A stretch of 39,307 nt of DNA from Acidimicrobiia bacterium (GCA_029861625.1 JAOTZB010000006.1:1-39307), one strand, 5' to 3'; shown: positions 11,568 to 20,998, counted from the first letter of the stretch. Numbers and translations: made by a program. Notes: generated from the letters alone by a model not told the origin.

Positions 11568-12146
11568 GTGAGCGCCGACGGCGACGACCCGCTGGCCATC
11601 CTCTCGGCCGCGCTCGCGTTCTTCGGCGAGCTCGTGCGGGAGGTGACCGACGAGCAGTGGGAGGCGAGCACGCCCTGCGACGACTGGAACGTGCGGGACA
11701 TCGTCGCCCATGTCGTCGTGAACGAGGCGCTGATGACCGCGCTCGTCCGGGACGAGGACGTCGCGTGGGACAGCGACATCAACGCGTCGGTGCTGGGGGC
11801 CAATGCCCTGGCCACATGGCGCGGTACGGCACTGGCCGCCCGCGACGCGTTCTCGGCGCCGGGCGTTCTTGATCGTACGTTCACCCACCCCGACGGTGAT
11901 GCCGACGGGATGCGACTCCTCGGCGCGCGGGTCAGTGAGAACGTGGTGCACGGGTGGGACATCGCGGAGGCCATCGGAAGCGACAAGGTGATCCCCGACG
12001 ATCTGGTCGAATGGCTCAGGCTCTACTGGCTGCCGCTCGCCGCGGACGTGATCGACTCCGATGCCTACGCCGCGCCGGTCGAGATCGGGGTCGACACCGA
12101 TGGCGCGGGCCGACTGCTCGCGCTCCTCGGACGCTCGACCTCCTGA
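11568..12146 (+). CDS. TIGR03086-type / maleylpyruvate isomerase-like (DinB-fold) family protein
   Basis: DEQWEASTPCDDWNVRDIVAHVVVNE, VHGWDIAEAIG motifs; GTG start. Confidence 0.8.
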   Translation: MSADGDDPLAILSAALAFFGELVREVTDEQWEASTPCDDWNVRDIVAHVVVNEALMTALVRDEDVAWDSDINASVLGANALATWRGTALAARDAFSAPGVLDRTFTHPDGDADGMRLLGARVSENVVHGWDIAEAIGSDKVIPDDLVEWLRLYWLPLAADVIDSDAYAAPVEIGVDTDGAGRLLALLGRSTS

Positions 12147-12186
12147 GACCGGGCGAGACCACGGTTGGGCCGACCCCGGTCGTCGG

Positions 12187-13119
12187 TCATGTGCCCGCCA
12201 GGCGGGCGACGACGGGCGCCATCGTCTCGCAGGCATCGGCACCCCAGCCGATGTAGCTGATGCCCCATCGCTCGCGCCACATCTGGAGGGTCTCCACGCA
12301 CTCGTCGACGGTCCCGACGAGGGCATGGGGCGACTCGATCGCCTCGTCGGGCTCGATACCGAGCGCGGGACCGAGCGCCAGCGCCACGCCGTCCCGGTCG
12401 TCGGTGATCGCGGCAACGTGCACCCTCGTCTGCAGTTCGAGATGCTCGAACCGTTCGCCGGCCGCCTCCCGGATCCAGGCGAGCTTCTGGTCGGTCGCGC
12501 TCGGGGTGGCCGACCGGCCGGCCCGCTCGTCGATCACCCCGGCCGCGAGGCCAGGGTTGATGCCGATGATGGCGGCCTGGCGCGCGGCGAGCGTGAGGAC
12601 CTTGCGGCCGCCGCCGGCGATCATCAGCGGTGGGTGCGGCGTCTGGGTGGGCCGTGGGGTGCCCGTCAGCCCGGCGATGGTGTAGTGCACGCCGTCGTGA
12701 TGGACGGGATCGGGACCGAAGAGGCCCTTGATGATCGCGACGCTCTCGGCCAGCCTGGCGATCCGAACACCGGGGCGATCGTAGGTGAGCCCGGCTCGTT
12801 CGTAGTCCGAGATCATCCAGCCGGCTCCGAGGCCGAGCTCGAGCCGTCCGTCCGAGATCTGATCGAGGGTCGCGGCCTCTTTCGCGACCATGGCGGGATG
12901 GCGATAGTCGTTGGCCAGCACGAGGCTCGTCAGGCGAAGCTCGGTGGTCGCATCGGCAGCGGCCGTGAGCGCGATGAGCGGTGCGAGCTGGTCGTCGAGG
13001 TGGTCGGCCATCGCGATCGACGAGTAGCCGAGGTCCTCGACCTTGCGTGCGGTCTCGACGAACGTGTCGGCATCGGAGATGGAGCTGGCTGCGAGGGAGA
13101 ATCGGAACGGTCGGGGCAT
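12187..13119 (-). CDS. LLM-class F420-dependent oxidoreductase-like protein
   Basis: FRFSLAASSISDADTFVETARKVEDLGYSSIAMADHLDD; DQISDGRLELGLGAGW. Confidence 0.88.
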   Translation of the reverse strand: MPRPFRFSLAASSISDADTFVETARKVEDLGYSSIAMADHLDDQLAPLIALTAAADATTELRLTSLVLANDYRHPAMVAKEAATLDQISDGRLELGLGAGWMISDYERAGLTYDRPGVRIARLAESVAIIKGLFGPDPVHHDGVHYTIAGLTGTPRPTQTPHPPLMIAGGGRKVLTLAARQAAIIGINPGLAAGVIDERAGRSATPSATDQKLAWIREAAGERFEHLELQTRVHVAAITDDRDGVALALGPALGIEPDEAIESPHALVGTVDECVETLQMWRERWGISYIGWGADACETMAPVVARLAGT

Positions 13120-13190
13120 CGGAACAAGAGGCTAGAGGCTGTCGTCGTGTACGGGGACGGCCACGCGCGTTGCTGGCGTACGATCGGCGC

Positions 13191-13991
13191 ATGTCATTCG
13201 ACGACCTGTCCGACTTCGAGCGTCTCGACCTCACCTATCGGGGGAAGACGAAGGCGGTGTACCGCAAAGGGGCCGGTCCCGCAGTGGTCGTGATATCGGA
13301 GATCCCCGGCATCACCCCGCAGGTGGCCGACTTCGCTCGCAAGGTCGTCGACATCGGTTGCACGGTCGCGATGCCGTCGCTGTTCGGCTCGTCGGGCCGG
13401 CCCATCACGACCGGCTACGCGCTGAAGTCGATCAGCAGGACGTGCGTGTCACGCGAGTTCTACCTCCTTGCCAAGAACAAGCGATCTCGGGTCACCGACT
13501 GGCTCATCGACCTCTCGCGCGATCTCCATGAGGAGTGCGGAGGTCCGGGCGTCGGTGCCATCGGCATGTGTCTCACCGGTGGATTCGCGCTGGCCATGAT
13601 GGTCGACCCGGTTGTCGTCGCCCCGGTGCTTAGCCAGCCGAGCCTGCCGTTGCCGTTCGGATCGAAGCGAAAGGCGGCGGTCGGGCTGAGCCCGGACGAG
13701 CTTCGGGTCGTCGTCGCCCGCGCCACCGACGGCTGCTCGGTGCTCGGACTTCGATTCACCGCCGATGCCATGTCGCCCGCCGATCGTTTCGAGACTCTGC
13801 GACGCGAACTGGGGGACGGATTCGTCGCGGTCGAGATCGACTCGGGCGCCGGCAACGAGAACGGCCTCACCAAGTCGGCGCACTCGTGCGTGACGAACGA
13901 CCTGAAGCCCGATCCCGATCATCCCACCCAGCATGCCCTCGACCAGGTGCTCGACTTCTTCCGCGACCGCTTGCTCGTCGACCATCGGTAG
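13191..13991 (+). CDS. Dienelactone hydrolase family protein
   Basis: VVVISEIPGITPQVADFARKVVDIG, Cys-nucleophile elbow GAIGMCLTGGFALAM, late catalytic His region DHPTQHALDQVLDFF. Confidence 0.85.
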   Translation: MSFDDLSDFERLDLTYRGKTKAVYRKGAGPAVVVISEIPGITPQVADFARKVVDIGCTVAMPSLFGSSGRPITTGYALKSISRTCVSREFYLLAKNKRSRVTDWLIDLSRDLHEECGGPGVGAIGMCLTGGFALAMMVDPVVVAPVLSQPSLPLPFGSKRKAAVGLSPDELRVVVARATDGCSVLGLRFTADAMSPADRFETLRRELGDGFVAVEIDSGAGNENGLTKSAHSCVTNDLKPDPDHPTQHALDQVLDFFRDRLLVDHR

Positions 13992-14048
13992 GACCGCGCC
14001 GTCGAAGCGTCGCATGAGGTGTCAGCCCTCGCCAGTAGGGTGACTCCG

Positions 14049-16250
14049 ATGCCTTCCCCCGACCTCTTCGAGGGTCTCAATCCGGCCCAGCACGATGCCG
14101 TCATCCATCGCGACGGACCCCTGCTCGTCGTGGCCGGTGCCGGGTCGGGCAAGACGCGCGTGCTCACACATCGTATTGCCCATCTGGTCGAGGTCGAGGG
14201 TGTCTCGCCGTTCGAGATCCTCGCCATCACGTTCACGAACAAGGCCGCCGACGAGATGAAACAGCGGCTCCGGGCGCTCATCGGCCCGGTCGCCGACAAG
14301 ATGTGGGTCTCGACGTTCCACGCGGCGTGTGTGCGCATCCTGCGGCGCGAGGCCAAGGGGTTGGGTTATCCGTCGTCGTTCACGATCTATGACCAGGCCG
14401 ACTCCGTTCGACTCACCGGTTATGTGCTCCGCGACCTCAACCTCGACACGAAGCGGTTTCCCGCCCGCTCGATCCATGCCCAGGTCTCGAAGGCGAAGAA
14501 CGACATGCTCTCGCCCGAGCAGTACGGCGATCAGGCCCAGGTCATCATCGAACGGAAGGTGGCCGAGGTCTACGCCGAGTACCAGGCTCGCCTCCGCAAG
14601 GCCGGCGCCATGGACTTCGACGACCTGTTGTTGCAGACGGTGCTCTTGTTGCAGACCGACTCCGACGTGCTCGACGCGTACCGCGGCCGTTTCAAGCACG
14701 TGCTGGTCGACGAGTACCAGGACACCAACACCGTGCAGAACGAGCTGGTGCTGCTCCTCGGGTCCGAGCATCGCAACGTGATGGTCGTCGGCGACGGCGA
14801 TCAGTCGATCTACGCGTTCCGTGGTGCCGACATCCGCAACATCCTCGAGTTCGAGAAGGCGTTCCCCGATGCCTCGGTCGTGCTGCTCGATCAGAACTAC
14901 CGATCGACCCAGACCATCCTGTCGGCGGCCAACTCGGTGATCTCGCAGAACCTCGGCCGCAAGCCCAAGGAGCTGTGGACCGACAAGGGGGCAGGCGACC
15001 GCATCGTCCGATATCACGCCGACGACGAACGCGACGAGGCCCAGTTCGTGGCCAACCGCCTGGCCGATCTCCACGACCACGACGCACAGCGGTGGGGCGA
15101 GATGGCGGTCTTCTACCGCACGAACGCGCAGAGCCGGGTGGTCGAGGAACACCTCGTGCGAGTGGGTATCCCGTACAAGGTCATCGGCGGCACCCGCTTC
15201 TACGATCGCCGCGAGATCAAGGATGCGCTGGCCTACCTGCGAGCTGTGGTGAACCCGACCGACGAGATCAGCGTCAAGCGAGTGCTGAACCTGCCGAAAC
15301 GAGGCGTCGGCGACTCGTCCGTCGCCCGGCTCGATGTCCAGGCGGCCGGTCACGGCATCACCTTCATGGCGGCGTTGCGCGAAGCCGGCGATGCCGGGGT
15401 CAGCGGGAAGGCGCTGAAGGGCATCGGCGAGTTCCTCGACATCATCGACGAGGCGTCGGCGCTCGAGAACCAGGGCCCCGGATCCCTCATCGAGCACCTG
15501 CTCGAGGTCACGGGTTATCTGGGCGAGCTCCGGGCCGAGCACAGCGTCGAGGCAGACGGGCGACTCGAGAACCTCGCCGAGCTGATCGGCGTCGCCCGTG
15601 AGGTCGACTCGGTCGAGGAGTTCCTCGAGCAGGTCAGCCTGGTGAGCGACACCGACGAGCTCGATCCCGACGAGAGCTCGGTGGTGTTGATGACCATCCA
15701 CTCGGCGAAGGGGCTCGAATACCCGGTCGTGTTCCTCCTCGGCATGGAGGACGGCATCTTCCCGCACATGCGGGCCATCGGTGAACCTGCCGAGCTCGAA
15801 GAGGAGCGGCGTCTGGCGTACGTCGGCCTCACCAGGGCCCAGGAGCGCTTGTTCTTGTCGCATGCGTGGAGTCGCACGATCTACGGCGCGACGCAGTACA
15901 ACCCTCCGAGCCGATTTCTCGACGAGATTCCGTCCGAGCTGGTCGAAGAGGCCGAGGGCAGTCGCTCGCAACGGCGCCGTTCGCAGAGCCGCCTCGGCCG
16001 CTCGTCCTGGGGATCGCATCGCGAGGAGCGGGTGGACGCGGCGATGCGCACGAGGAACACCCCCGAGCCGAGTGGCGCGCACACGATCGGGCTCCAGATC
16101 GGCGACGACGTTCGCCACGCGTCATGGGGCGAAGGTGTGATCCTCGACATCAATGGCAGCGGCGACAAGGCCGAGGCGCACGTGCGTTTCCCGACCGTGG
16201 GCGAAAAGCACCTGCTGCTGTCGTGGGCCCCGCTCGAGAAGGTGACCTGA
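14049..16250 (+). CDS. pcrA: UvrD/PcrA-family ATP-dependent DNA helicase
   Basis: LNPAQHDAVIHRDGPLLVVAGAGSGKTRVLTHRI, VDEYQDTN, GDGDQSIYAFRGAD, MTIHSAKGLEYPVVFLLGMEDGIFPH. Confidence 0.95.
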   Translation: MPSPDLFEGLNPAQHDAVIHRDGPLLVVAGAGSGKTRVLTHRIAHLVEVEGVSPFEILAITFTNKAADEMKQRLRALIGPVADKMWVSTFHAACVRILRREAKGLGYPSSFTIYDQADSVRLTGYVLRDLNLDTKRFPARSIHAQVSKAKNDMLSPEQYGDQAQVIIERKVAEVYAEYQARLRKAGAMDFDDLLLQTVLLLQTDSDVLDAYRGRFKHVLVDEYQDTNTVQNELVLLLGSEHRNVMVVGDGDQSIYAFRGADIRNILEFEKAFPDASVVLLDQNYRSTQTILSAANSVISQNLGRKPKELWTDKGAGDRIVRYHADDERDEAQFVANRLADLHDHDAQRWGEMAVFYRTNAQSRVVEEHLVRVGIPYKVIGGTRFYDRREIKDALAYLRAVVNPTDEISVKRVLNLPKRGVGDSSVARLDVQAAGHGITFMAALREAGDAGVSGKALKGIGEFLDIIDEASALENQGPGSLIEHLLEVTGYLGELRAEHSVEADGRLENLAELIGVAREVDSVEEFLEQVSLVSDTDELDPDESSVVLMTIHSAKGLEYPVVFLLGMEDGIFPHMRAIGEPAELEEERRLAYVGLTRAQERLFLSHAWSRTIYGATQYNPPSRFLDEIPSELVEEAEGSRSQRRRSQSRLGRSSWGSHREERVDAAMRTRNTPEPSGAHTIGLQIGDDVRHASWGEGVILDINGSGDKAEAHVRFPTVGEKHLLLSWAPLEKVT

Positions 16251-16264
16251 CGAGCCCTCGTCAG
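16247..16264. other. Perfect 8-bp inverted repeat spanning both convergent stop codons
   Basis: CTGACGAG-CC-CTCGTCAG; contains TGA of pcrA (16248-16250) and the reverse-strand TGA of the aminotransferase (16261-16263). Confidence 0.7.
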
Positions 16265-17427
16265 AGGTCGGCGAGCAAGTGGACGGCACGGTCGAGCTCG
16301 TCTTCGGTGTTGTAGTAGTGGACGGACGCTCGAACGGTGTCGGGACGACGGATGCGGTCGATGTCGAGGGCGGTGGCGGCGCTCACCCACACCGTGACCC
16401 CCTCGGGCCGCAGCCGGTCGCGCACGGCGTCGGGCCCGACATCGTCGAGCGTGAAGGTGACGATGCCACAGCGGCGTGTGCCGTGATCGTGCACGGTGGC
16501 GCCGATGTCACGGAGCTGGCCGCGTAGCCGCTCGCCGAGCATCGACACGCGGTGGTCGATGGCGTCGAGTCCCCACGACAGGGCATGCTCGACGGCGGCG
16601 CCGAGCGCAACGATGCCGGCCTGGCTGCGCTCGAAGGTCTCGAACCGGCGGCCGTCGGCGCGGGGTTGATACGTCGTCGGTGTCGTCCAGGTGGCGGACG
16701 TGAGGTCGAGGCGACGAGGTTCGAACCGCTCGCGGGCCGCTGGCGACGCATACAAGAAGCCCGTACCCCGAGGGCCCCGGAGGTACTTGCGCCCGGTGGC
16801 CGACAAGAAGTCGCACCCCAGCGCGGCCACATCGAGTGGAACCTGGCCGGCCGACTGGCAGGCGTCGAGCAGGAAGGGCGCCTCGATCTCGCGGCAGAGT
16901 GCACCGATGGCGGCAGCGTCCACGACCAGTCCGTCGTTCGTGGGGATGTGCGAGATCGCGACCAACGCGACGTCGTCGTCGAGACGGTTCGCCAGATCCG
17001 GCAGCGACACGGAACCATCGTCGCCCCTCGGGATGGCGTCGATGGTGACGCCGCTGCGGCGTTGGGCGCCCAGGAACGCGATCCAGTTCGACGCATAGTC
17101 GGTCTCGGAGGTGATGATCCGATCTCCCGCCCCCATCGGGATCGAATCGAAGGCAGCATTCCAGGCGTCGGTGGCGTTGACGAAGAGCCCGATGTCGTCG
17201 GCGTCGGCGCCCAGGAGCCGGGCGATCGAGTCGTAGACCGCTGCGATCCGATCGGTTCGATCGGCCTCCAGCTCATAACCGCCGACACGGGCCTCGGTTC
17301 GGAGCCATTCGACCTGGGTGTCGAGCACGACGCCCGGCGGCAGCGCGGTTCCGGCGTTGTTCAGATGGATGTGGTCGTCGCAGAACGGCGTCGCCGCCCT
17401 CGCCGCCGCAACGTCGATCGGCGTCAC
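16261..17427 (-). CDS. Class V aminotransferase / cysteine desulfurase-like PLP enzyme
   Basis: IHLNNAGTALPP, LDACQSAGQVPLDVAALGCDFLSATGRKYLRGPRGTGFLY; GTG start overlapping upstream stop (GTGA). Confidence 0.88.
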   Translation of the reverse strand: MTPIDVAAARAATPFCDDHIHLNNAGTALPPGVVLDTQVEWLRTEARVGGYELEADRTDRIAAVYDSIARLLGADADDIGLFVNATDAWNAAFDSIPMGAGDRIITSETDYASNWIAFLGAQRRSGVTIDAIPRGDDGSVSLPDLANRLDDDVALVAISHIPTNDGLVVDAAAIGALCREIEAPFLLDACQSAGQVPLDVAALGCDFLSATGRKYLRGPRGTGFLYASPAARERFEPRRLDLTSATWTTPTTYQPRADGRRFETFERSQAGIVALGAAVEHALSWGLDAIDHRVSMLGERLRGQLRDIGATVHDHGTRRCGIVTFTLDDVGPDAVRDRLRPEGVTVWVSAATALDIDRIRRPDTVRASVHYYNTEDELDRAVHLLADL

Positions 17428-17918
17428 TCGGCCTCCTCGCGTTCGGCCGCATTGAGGTCGACCTCGAGATCGCCGTCGATCACGGTGACCGGGTAGGACG
17501 GTTGGTCTCCGCCGTCGGCCGGCACGGTCAGCGAGCCATCGCAGCGATCGAAGAACACCTGTCGCGCCGTGTCGAACACGAGGCTGCACTCGCGGGGCCG
17601 ACCGGGGATCTGCGCGTTGAACGCGAACCAACCGGTCTCGTCGTCGTCGCCCAGGTGCTGGATGATGATGTCGCGCTCGCCGGTTCCGGCGTCGGGGAAC
17701 AACACCGGCCCGTCGGCGTCGATCTCCTCGGAGAGGCTTGCGGCGTCGATCTCCTGGAAGCGGTCGTCTCCGAGCTGCACGTCGATCGTGCCGGTGCCGG
17801 CCAGTCGGGTGACCAGGACGACGAGACCGATTCCGAGCGCCACGGCGGCGACGCCGAAGATGACGGCCCGGCGGGGATCGAATGTCTGACCCTGGGCAAC
17901 CGGGCTCACAGCCGCCAC
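17424..17918 (-). CDS. Membrane-anchored protein with degenerate Rieske-like domain
   Basis: N-terminal TM AVIFGVAAVALGIGLVVLVTRL; WFAFNAQIPGRPRECSLVFDTARQVFFDRCDGSLTVPADGG...YPVTVIDGDLEVDLN aligns by eye to a Rieske domain. Confidence 0.6.
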   Translation of the reverse strand: MAAVSPVAQGQTFDPRRAVIFGVAAVALGIGLVVLVTRLAGTGTIDVQLGDDRFQEIDAASLSEEIDADGPVLFPDAGTGERDIIIQHLGDDDETGWFAFNAQIPGRPRECSLVFDTARQVFFDRCDGSLTVPADGGDQPSYPVTVIDGDLEVDLNAAEREEAE

Positions 17919-18024
17919 CTCGAGCCGTGATCGACCGTCGGGCCGCCAGTCGCTCCCGGCCCGAGCACCAACATCGGGGCCGCGGTGGGCGGCAGCACAA
18001 AGCGGGAGTCTGCGATCACGGCAC

Positions 18025-18030
18025 TAGTAT
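18025..18030 (+). promoter_or_regulatory. Candidate -10 (TAGTAT) for sucCD
   Basis: TAGTAT in the 168-bp divergent intergenic region upstream of sucC. Confidence 0.5.
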
Positions 18031-18086
18031 CGCCCGGTGCCCATCGGGCACCACACATCCCGACCCCCACCCCAGGAAGAAGCCAG

Positions 18087-19235
18087 GTGGATCTGTTCGA
18101 GTATCAAGGCAAACAGTTCTTCGCCGGATTCGACATGCCGGTTTCTCCGGGCGAGATCGCCTTCACCGTCGACGAGGCCGTGGCGGCCGCCGAGCGGCTC
18201 GGCCCTCCGGTGATGGTGAAGGCCCAGGTCCACACCGGTGGTCGCGGCAAGGCGGGAGGCGTCAAGTTCGCGGCCGACATCGACGCAGTACGTGAGCACG
18301 CCCGGAACATCCTCGGGCTCGACATCAAGGGCCACATCGTCGGCCGGGTGTGGATCGAGAAGGCGAGCGACATCGTCGAGGAGTACTACGCCAGCTTCAC
18401 CCTCGACCGCAGTGCCAAGCAGCACCTGGGCATGCTGAGTGCCGAGGGTGGCGTCGAGATCGAGACGGTCGCCGAGGAGAATCCCGATGCGATCGCCAAG
18501 ATCTGGGTCGACCCGGTCGACGGACTGACCGAGGATCGGTGCCGGGCGTGGGTCGAGGCAGCCGAGCTGAACCCCAAGGTCACCGACGGCGCCGTCGAGC
18601 TGTTGTTGAAGCTCTATCGAGCCTACGTCGAGGGCGACGCCGACCTCGTCGAGATCAACCCGCTCATCGTCACACCCGACGACCAGGTCCACGTGCTCGA
18701 CGCCAAGGTCACCCTCGATGGCAGCTCCACGTTCCGCCACGAGGAGTACCAGCAATACGACGAGACCCAGACCCGCGATGAGCGCGAGGCCGCAGCCCAC
18801 GTGAAGGGGCTCCAGTACGTCGGCCTGGAGGGAACAGTCGGCGTCATCGCCAACGGCGCCGGTTTGGCGATGAGCACGGTCGACGTCGTGAACCAGGTGG
18901 GTGGTCGCCCGGCGAACTTCCTCGACATCGGTGGCGGTGCGAACGCCGACATCATGGCCGGGGCGCTCGAGGTCATCAACAACGACCCGAGCGTGGAGGC
19001 CATCCTGATCAACATCTTCGGCGGCATCACCCGCGGTGAGGAGGTTGCGAACGGGATCATCGAGGCCATGAAACGAGTCAAGATCGACTCCCCGATCGTC
19101 ATCCGTCTCGACGGCACCAACGCCGACCAGGGGCGGGCGATCCTCGAACCGAGTCTGTCCGAGAACCTCCAGATGGAGGCCACCATGCTCGATGCGGCCC
19201 GGCTGGCGGTCGAGCTCGCGGGAGGAACCCGATGA
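18087..19235 (+). CDS. sucC: Succinate-CoA ligase (ADP-forming) subunit beta
   Basis: VDLFEYQGKQFFAGFDMPVSPG, KAQVHTGGRGKAGGVKFA, FGGITRGEEVANGI; GTG start with RBS-like GGAAGAAG. Confidence 0.97.
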   Translation: MDLFEYQGKQFFAGFDMPVSPGEIAFTVDEAVAAAERLGPPVMVKAQVHTGGRGKAGGVKFAADIDAVREHARNILGLDIKGHIVGRVWIEKASDIVEEYYASFTLDRSAKQHLGMLSAEGGVEIETVAEENPDAIAKIWVDPVDGLTEDRCRAWVEAAELNPKVTDGAVELLLKLYRAYVEGDADLVEINPLIVTPDDQVHVLDAKVTLDGSSTFRHEEYQQYDETQTRDEREAAAHVKGLQYVGLEGTVGVIANGAGLAMSTVDVVNQVGGRPANFLDIGGGANADIMAGALEVINNDPSVEAILINIFGGITRGEEVANGIIEAMKRVKIDSPIVIRLDGTNADQGRAILEPSLSENLQMEATMLDAARLAVELAGGTR

Positions 19236-20116
19236 GCATCTTCGTCGACGAGAACACGAAGGTCGTCTACCAGGGCCTCACCGGTTCACAGGGCAGCTAC
19301 TACGGCGGTCTCAACCGTGAGTACGGGACCCAGGTCGTCGCCGGGACACATCCGAAGAAGGCCGGGACCGACGTCGATGGTGTCCCCATCTACGCCACTG
19401 TCGCCGAGGCAGTCGCCGCCACCGGGGCCACGGCCAGCTGCATCTTCATCCCGGCCCCGGGAGTCAAGGGTGCGGTCATGGAGGCAGCCGAGGGTGGGGT
19501 CGAGCTCATCGTCACCATCACCGAAGGGGTGCCCGCCCATGACGAGGCGTATTTCTACAACGACCTGCGGCGCAACTTCCCGGACGTCCGGTTGCTCGGG
19601 CCGAACTGCCCGGGAGTCATCAGCCCGGGGAAGTGCAACATCGGCATCACTGCGGGCCACATCGCCAAGGCCGGTGGGCCGGTCGGCATCGTCAGCCGGT
19701 CGGGCACGCTCACCTATCAGGCGCTGTACGAGCTCAAACAGAAGGGCATCGGTGTCACGACGTGCGTCGGGATCGGCGGCGATCCCGTGCCGGGCACGAG
19801 CTTCATGGACTGTCTCGAGGCCTTCGAAGCCGATCCCGAGACCAAGGCGGTCATGATGATCGGCGAGATCGGCGGTTCGGCCGAGGAGGAAGCAGCCGAG
19901 TTCATCAAGAACAACATGTCGAAACCCGTGTCGTCCTACATCGCCGGCGTCACGGCGCCGCCGGGCAAGAAGATGGGCCATGCCGGCGCGATCGTGTCCG
20001 GGGGCAAGGGGACCGCGCAGGCGAAGATGGAGGCGCTCGCCGAAGCCGGTGTGAAGGTCGGGAACAACCCGACCGAAGCATGCGATCTCATGGCCGAGAT
20101 CGTCGCCGACCTCTGA
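19232..20116 (+). CDS. sucD: Succinate-CoA ligase subunit alpha
   Basis: [66 protein letters not shown] overlap with sucC. Confidence 0.97.
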   Translation: MSIFVDENTKVVYQGLTGSQGSYYGGLNREYGTQVVAGTHPKKAGTDVDGVPIYATVAEAVAATGATASCIFIPAPGVKGAVMEAAEGGVELIVTITEGVPAHDEAYFYNDLRRNFPDVRLLGPNCPGVISPGKCNIGITAGHIAKAGGPVGIVSRSGTLTYQALYELKQKGIGVTTCVGIGGDPVPGTSFMDCLEAFEADPETKAVMMIGEIGGSAEEEAAEFIKNNMSKPVSSYIAGVTAPPGKKMGHAGAIVSGGKGTAQAKMEALAEAGVKVGNNPTEACDLMAEIVADL

Positions 20117-20122
20117 TCGGGA

Positions 20123-20998
20123 TCACTCGTCGGCGAGCAGGTTCTCGATGAAGAACTGGATGCGACGGTTGAGCGCCCGGCTCTCGTCGGAGTCGTTCGG
20201 CACCCGCGGCTCGAGCTCGCCCTTGCCGATGGCCGTGAAGCGGTCGGGTTCGACGCCGAGGTCGACGAGGTAGGTGACGACGGCCTCGGCGCGGGCCTGC
20301 GACAGCGCCAGATTCAAGCCCTCGGAGCCGATGTCGTCGGTGTGGCCCTCGACGGTGACGGTGACGCTCGGCCGGAGCAACATCAGGGCGAGTGCCTGGT
20401 TGAGGAGCGGCTCGAACTCCGGGGCGATCACGTCGCTGTTGCTCTCGAACAGCACGGGGTCGTCGACGGTGATGTTGCCGAGATTCGGGTCGTCGGCGCG
20501 CGGGTCGATGATGTAGTCGTTGAAGACGTTCCCCTCGCCCAGGATGTCGGTCGCGAGGTCGACGATCGCCTGGGCCGACGCTTCGTCGGGGACCGCGCCC
20601 TCGAGGAAGATCTGGCCGCCGCGCACGACCGCCTTCGACTCGGGAATCTCGCCTACCGGCAGCGGCTCCTCGTCGTCGGGTTCTGGCGTCGGCTCGGGCT
20701 CTGGTTCTGGTTCTGGTTCGGGGGTCGGCGTCGGTTCGGGCTCTGGTTCTGGTTCTGGTTCGGGGGTCGGCGTCGGCTCGGGTTCTGGCGTCGATGTCGG
20801 TTCGGGCTCTGGTTCTGGTTCGGGGGTCGGCGTCGGCTCGCCGGCGGCACCGGTGTCGCTGCCGTCGTCGACAGTGTCGGCAGCAACCGTGTCGCTGTCG
20901 TCGTCCCCTCCGGTGAGGGCGATCACGGCGAAGACGGCACCGACGGCCACACCGGCCGCGAGAAGGAACTGGAGCCACGCCGGAATCCGCTTCATCAT
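20123..20998 (-). CDS. OmpA-family (peptidoglycan-binding) protein with N-terminal TM and Pro/Glu-rich linker
   Basis: [24 protein letters not shown]; (EP/TP)n linker; OmpA-like [38 protein letters not shown]...NRRIQFFI. Confidence 0.85.
   Translation of the reverse strand: MMKRIPAWLQFLLAAGVAVGAVFAVIALTGGDDDSDTVAADTVDDGSDTGAAGEPTPTPEPEPEPEPTSTPEPEPTPTPEPEPEPEPEPTPTPEPEPEPEPEPTPEPDDEEPLPVGEIPESKAVVRGGQIFLEGAVPDEASAQAIVDLATDILGEGNVFNDYIIDPRADDPNLGNITVDDPVLFESNSDVIAPEFEPLLNQALALMLLRPSVTVTVEGHTDDIGSEGLNLALSQARAEAVVTYLVDLGVEPDRFTAIGKGELEPRVPNDSDESRALNRRIQFFIENLLADE
20680..20840. repeat. In-frame tandem repeat encoding the Pro/Glu/Thr linker
   Basis: Two near-identical 42-nt units (20691-20732 and 20733-20774, one difference in the first codon) plus shorter degenerate copies. 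Confidence 0.85.

Noticed and set aside
10658-11986. 442-aa minus-strand ORF spanning guaA and the next gene
   Set aside because: Antisense shadow ORF crossing two well-supported plus-strand genes.
14022-16118. 698-aa minus-strand ORF antisense to the UvrD/PcrA helicase
   Set aside because: Mirror of the helicase reading frame; low-complexity R/V/D/L-rich composition typical of antisense shadow ORFs.
20680-20840. Possible CRISPR-like repeat array
   Set aside because: Repeats are contiguous, in frame and without unique spacers; they encode a Pro/Glu linker.
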